A stretch of 64,000 bases of DNA from Natrinema saccharevitans. Its GTDB lineage: Archaea; Halobacteriota; Halobacteria; Halobacteriales; Natrialbaceae. Under the pieces are notes generated by a model that did no database searches, was not told the DNA's origin, and worked only from the letters and a program-made list of their open reading frames with translations. Shown one piece after another: positions 61,091-64,000 of the stretch (its first letter is position 1; every line of letters starts with the position of its first letter). The stretch is from contig NZ_LWLN01000001.1 in the NCBI RefSeq assembly GCF_001953745.1, forward strand, positions 2,356,001 to 2,420,000, read 5' to 3'. The position numbers were made by a program, and so were the translations under genes.

Positions 61091-62290
61091 ATGTACGTCG
61101 CCACCGCGTTCGTGATCGCGCTCGCGGTCGTTCCGTTCCTCGGCTTTCGCGCGTACGCCGTCCGGGTCGAAGGGCTGGACGAACCGGTCGAAGACCGACT
61201 CCACCGCCTCAACCGCGCCCAGCAGGTCGGCGGCTTCGCCCTCCCGATCGTGGCGATCATCGGGCTGTACACGCTCGAGGTGATCGACCGAGCGCTCGCC
61301 GCGGTCGGGACGGGCGGTCCCGAGCTCGGCGGCCTCGCCGTCCTCGAGTTCGGCGCGATCGTGCTGGTCTCGTTCGGGATCGTCACGCTGCCGCTCGTGG
61401 GGATGGCGCTCGGCTCCTACCCGACGGTGCGTTCGCTCCGGGACACGTCGGCGTCGCCGTGGCGGGTCGTCAAGGGAGTCCTCGCGGTGATGGGGATCAC
61501 CGCCGTCTCCGTCGGGGTCGCACTGGCGGGCTTTTTCGCGATTCGGTCGGTCTTCGGATCGTCGCTGCCGGTCCTGATCGGGGGGCTCGGGGCCGTCGTC
61601 TTCGTCGGCTTCGGCCTCTCGCCGTACCTGATCGTGATCTTTCAGGACCGGGTCCCGCTCGAGGGCCGGCACCGCGAACGGGTCGAACGGCTCTGTGCGG
61701 ACCTGGGCTATCGCCCCCGCGGGCTCTCCCTGCTCGAGGGCGAGTCGACCAAGACCGCAAACGCCCTCGTCGCGGGCACCGTTCCCGGCCTGCGGTACGT
61801 CTTCCTGACCGACTACCTGCTCACCGAGTGCGACGACGACGAACTGCGCGCGATCCTCGCCCACGAGTTCGGTCACGTCGCGGGCCGGCACCTCTGGCAG
61901 CGCGGCCTCCTGACCGTCGCCGTCTTCGGCGGCTGGATCGTCGGTGCCGAGTTCGTCGGCTTCGGCGCGCTCGAGGAGGCGGTCGGCTTCCTCGGCTTTT
62001 TCCTGCCGTTCATGGGGCTCTACGCTGTCTACCACGTCGTCCTGCTGGGCGGGCTGGCGCGCTGGCAGGAGTTCCGGGCCGACGCCTACGCCGCCCGACG
62101 GGCGGGCCGCGAGGCGACGGTCGCGGCCCTCGAACGCCTCGCGGACGCGAACGACACGCGCCGCGAGGCGGGGCTGTTCTACAGTCTGGCGACCCATCAC
62201 CCGCCGATCGGGGACCGAATCGAGGCGGTCAGTGACGGGATCGATGCGATCGACGACGCCCGCGGGGGCGAGACGGCATCGAGTGGCTGA
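61091..62290 (+). CDS. M48 family membrane metalloprotease (HtpX/Ste24-like)
   Basis: A 399-residue protein with about five N-terminal and two later membrane segments. The zinc motif is AILAHEFGHVAGRH and the third ligand is in FRADAYAARRAGRE; both intact. M48 proteases cut misfolded membrane proteins or signal peptides on the cytoplasmic side. ATG 61091. Divergent from the TrxR-like gene. Confidence 0.9.
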   Translation: MYVATAFVIALAVVPFLGFRAYAVRVEGLDEPVEDRLHRLNRAQQVGGFALPIVAIIGLYTLEVIDRALAAVGTGGPELGGLAVLEFGAIVLVSFGIVTLPLVGMALGSYPTVRSLRDTSASPWRVVKGVLAVMGITAVSVGVALAGFFAIRSVFGSSLPVLIGGLGAVVFVGFGLSPYLIVIFQDRVPLEGRHRERVERLCADLGYRPRGLSLLEGESTKTANALVAGTVPGLRYVFLTDYLLTECDDDELRAILAHEFGHVAGRHLWQRGLLTVAVFGGWIVGAEFVGFGALEEAVGFLGFFLPFMGLYAVYHVVLLGGLARWQEFRADAYAARRAGREATVAALERLADANDTRREAGLFYSLATHHPPIGDRIEAVSDGIDAIDDARGGETASSG

Positions 62291-62364
62291 GGGCAGGCCG
62301 CACGGTCGCGTCGCCCCGTCGATCGGATGACAATCCTTACTTTCGAACCCGTCGTACGGCCGCC

Positions 62365-62886
62365 GTGGACCGAATTCTCCTCAGCACGCTCGCTCATCGG
62401 TCGCCCGAGGAGGTCTTTCCGTACGTCCGCTCCTTTACCGACTACCCGCGGTACACGGACCACCTGAAGGAGGTCCGCGTCGACGGGGACGGCGGCGTCG
62501 GCTCCGTCTACGAACTCGAGTTGGCGTGGTGGAAGCTCAGCTACACGGCCCGCTCGCGGGTGACCGACATCTCGGCCCCGACGTCGCTCACGTGGCGGCT
62601 CGTCAACCACCTCGACGCCCGCGGGGAGTGGCGCGTCGAACCCGAGCCGGAGTCGGCACCGCCGGACGCCGAGACGGCCAGCCGGATCTACTTCGAGGCC
62701 GTCTACGATCCCTACTCGGCGAGCGCGGACGCCATCTCGCTGCCCGGGCTCGTCTCGCTGGACTGGGTCGTCCGGAAGGTCGAGCCGAAACTGCTCGAGG
62801 AGGCACGAACGGTCGTCGAGCGGCTGGTCGCGGACATCGAGGGCCGACGGCGGGACGTCGAACTGACCGTCCACGAAATGCCCTGA
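62365..62886 (+). CDS. SRPBCC (START-like) family protein
   Basis: A 173-residue helix-grip protein: EEVFPYVRSFTDYPRYTDHL, GSVYELELAWWKLSYTARSR, SLTWRLVNHLDARGEWRVEP and the long C-terminal helix EARTVVERLVADIEGRRRDV. This fold holds hydrophobic ligands; the function is unknown. GTG start at 62365, ~74 bp after the M48 gene on the same strand. TATA-like ccttac at ~62335. Confidence 0.82.
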   Translation: MDRILLSTLAHRSPEEVFPYVRSFTDYPRYTDHLKEVRVDGDGGVGSVYELELAWWKLSYTARSRVTDISAPTSLTWRLVNHLDARGEWRVEPEPESAPPDAETASRIYFEAVYDPYSASADAISLPGLVSLDWVVRKVEPKLLEEARTVVERLVADIEGRRRDVELTVHEMP

Positions 62887-63074
62887 ACCGAACGAATCCG
62901 GTGAGGGGTTCGGACCGCCGGCAGCGGCCAACCCGCCGACTTCGCCCGCTCGAGTCGCTCGTCGACCGCTGCCTCGCCGCGAGGTGCAGGCCGAACCGTC
63001 TTCCCGTTCGACGGCGACAGCCCCGACCATGAGCGCCAGCAGCACCGGCTCGAGTCCGCGGGGGGTGAGGCGTC

Positions 63075-64000
63075 GGTGCGCGTGATCGTCGTCGGCGCGG
63101 GCGAAGTGGGCTCGAACATCGCGGCGAGTCTCGAGTCGGACCACCACGTCGCGGTCGTCGATACGGACGGCGACCGGGTCGAGGAGCTCACCTACTCCCG
63201 GGACGTGTTGGCGATCCGTGGCGACGGGACCGCGATCGGGACGCTCCGGGAGGCGAACATCGCGGACGCGGACCTGGTCATCGCCAGCACCGACATCGAC
63301 GAGACGAACATCGTCGTCTGCGGGGCCGCCAAAGCGGTCGGCGATCCGTTCACGATCGCCCGCGTCAGGCAGACGACCCTGCTTCGGACCTGGGAGAGAT
63401 CGACGGGGGCTTTCGGCGTCGACTTCATGGTCTGTACGGACCTCCAGACCGCCGAGACGATCGTTCGGATCGCCGGACTGCCGGGCGCACACGACGTCGA
63501 GACGTTCGCGGACGGTCTCGTCCGGATGGCCGAGTTCGAGATCGGGCCGGAGAGTCCGATCGCCGGCGAGACCGTCTCGGCGGCCGACCGGTTCGAATCG
63601 CTGACGTTCGCGGCCCTGTTGCGCGAGGACGCGGTCGTCGTGCCGCGGGGCGAGACGGTGATCAGGGCCGGCGACGCGGCGGTCGTGATCGGCTCCGAAG
63701 CCAGCGTCCGGGCGTTCGCGAGCGCCCTGACGCCGGCACCGGCCCTCGAGGACGCCAACGAGGTCGTCATCGTCGGCGGGACGAAGATCGGCGTCCAGAC
63801 CGCCCGACTGCTCGAGGCCGAGGGGTTCGAATCCCGACTGATCGAACGCGACCACGAACGGGCGCGCGAACTGGCCGAGCGCCTGCCGGGGACGCTCGTG
63901 CTGGAGAGCGACGCGACGGACATCGACTTCCTCGTCCGGGAACACGTCGCCGAGTCGGACATCGTGATCGCCGCGCTGGAAAGCGACGAGAAGAACCTGC
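63075..64000 (+). CDS. TrkA/KTN-type potassium-channel regulatory protein, N-terminal part (continues beyond window)
   Basis: The frame starts with GTG 63075 (MRVIVVGAGEVGSNIAASLE) and is open to the window end. The first RCK/KTN domain (NAD-binding GAGEVG, ERSTGAFGVDFMVCTDLQTA) is followed by a TrkA-C domain (MAEFEIGPESPIAGETVSAA) and the start of a second Rossmann domain (EVVIVGGTKIGVQTARLLEA). TrkA proteins regulate K+ uptake by TrkH in response to NAD(H). The order RCK-TrkA-C-RCK fits full-length TrkA. The 188-bp gap before it shows nothing. Confidence 0.92.

Noticed and set aside
62197-63945. Minus-strand frame of 582 codons
   Set aside because: Shadow of the SRPBCC and TrkA genes on the plus strand; arginine and aspartate rich without domains.

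Overview
The window is chromosomal DNA from a halophilic archaeon (class Halobacteria). The signs are high GC, acidic proteins, genes packed on both strands, Tat signals with lipoboxes, TATA boxes about 25-30 nt upstream of start codons (mostly leaderless), and archaeal information genes: LonB, TruD, L37Ae, RpoP, Pcc1, prefoldin beta, Nop10, aIF2-alpha, S27e, L44e, split GMP synthase and archaeosortase A. The gene set and one long palindromic spacer element suggest the Natrialbales (Natrinema/Haloterrigena-like), but this is an impression, not a test.

Layout. 1-10 kb: the C-terminal part of LonB, a 900-bp gene-free tract with three operator-like dyads, chorismate synthase, an MFS transporter, a thiolase, EPSP synthase, a LolA-like Tat lipoprotein and an M24 peptidase. 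10-19 kb: a cupredoxin lipoprotein, an aldo/keto reductase, VapBC, an F420-type oxidoreductase, an ABC-2 exporter, TruD, small membrane proteins (one frameshifted) and SurE. 19-23 kb: DUF2103, then the conserved cluster L37Ae-RpoP-Pcc1-(degraded DUF2243)-prefoldin beta-DUF3194. 23-33 kb: an M20 hydrolase, a fused LutB-LutA protein with LutC, an SCP2-like/hydrolase gene pair, GuaA1, very small membrane proteins and methylmalonyl-CoA mutase. 33-45 kb: an SDR, two metallo-beta-lactamase proteins, a hotdog thioesterase, an amine-oxidase-type flavoprotein, a phosphoesterase with archaeosortase A, an HTH regulator, PAC2, the Nop10/aIF2-alpha/S27e/L44e operon, GtrA and initiator tRNA-Met. 45-48 kb: an array of nested hairpins after the tRNA, an acetoacetate-decarboxylase-like gene and a fused paralogue of the 27.5-kb pair. 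48-57 kb: a peptide-type ABC importer operon on the minus strand. 56-64 kb: Hpt, a DUF7344-like regulator, CoaBC, a pilin-like beta-solenoid protein, a TrxR-like flavoprotein, an M48 protease, an SRPBCC protein and the start of a TrkA/KTN protein.

The strongest unusual signals are these. (1) The peptide importer at 48.9-56.3 kb: its binding protein seems circularly permuted (the family's C-terminal segment sits directly after the lipobox), and its permease and both ATPases carry large extra segments. (2) An SCP2-like plus alpha/beta-hydrolase module occurs twice, once split and once fused, the fused copy beside a decarboxylase-like protein without the catalytic lysine. (3) After tRNA-iMet there is a 24-bp copy of the tRNA 3' end and four successive nested hairpins. 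(4) A type IV pilin N-terminus is joined to a bactofilin-like solenoid. (5) L37Ae has lost all its zinc-finger cysteines. (6) A 76-nt palindromic element lies at 35.06-35.14 kb.
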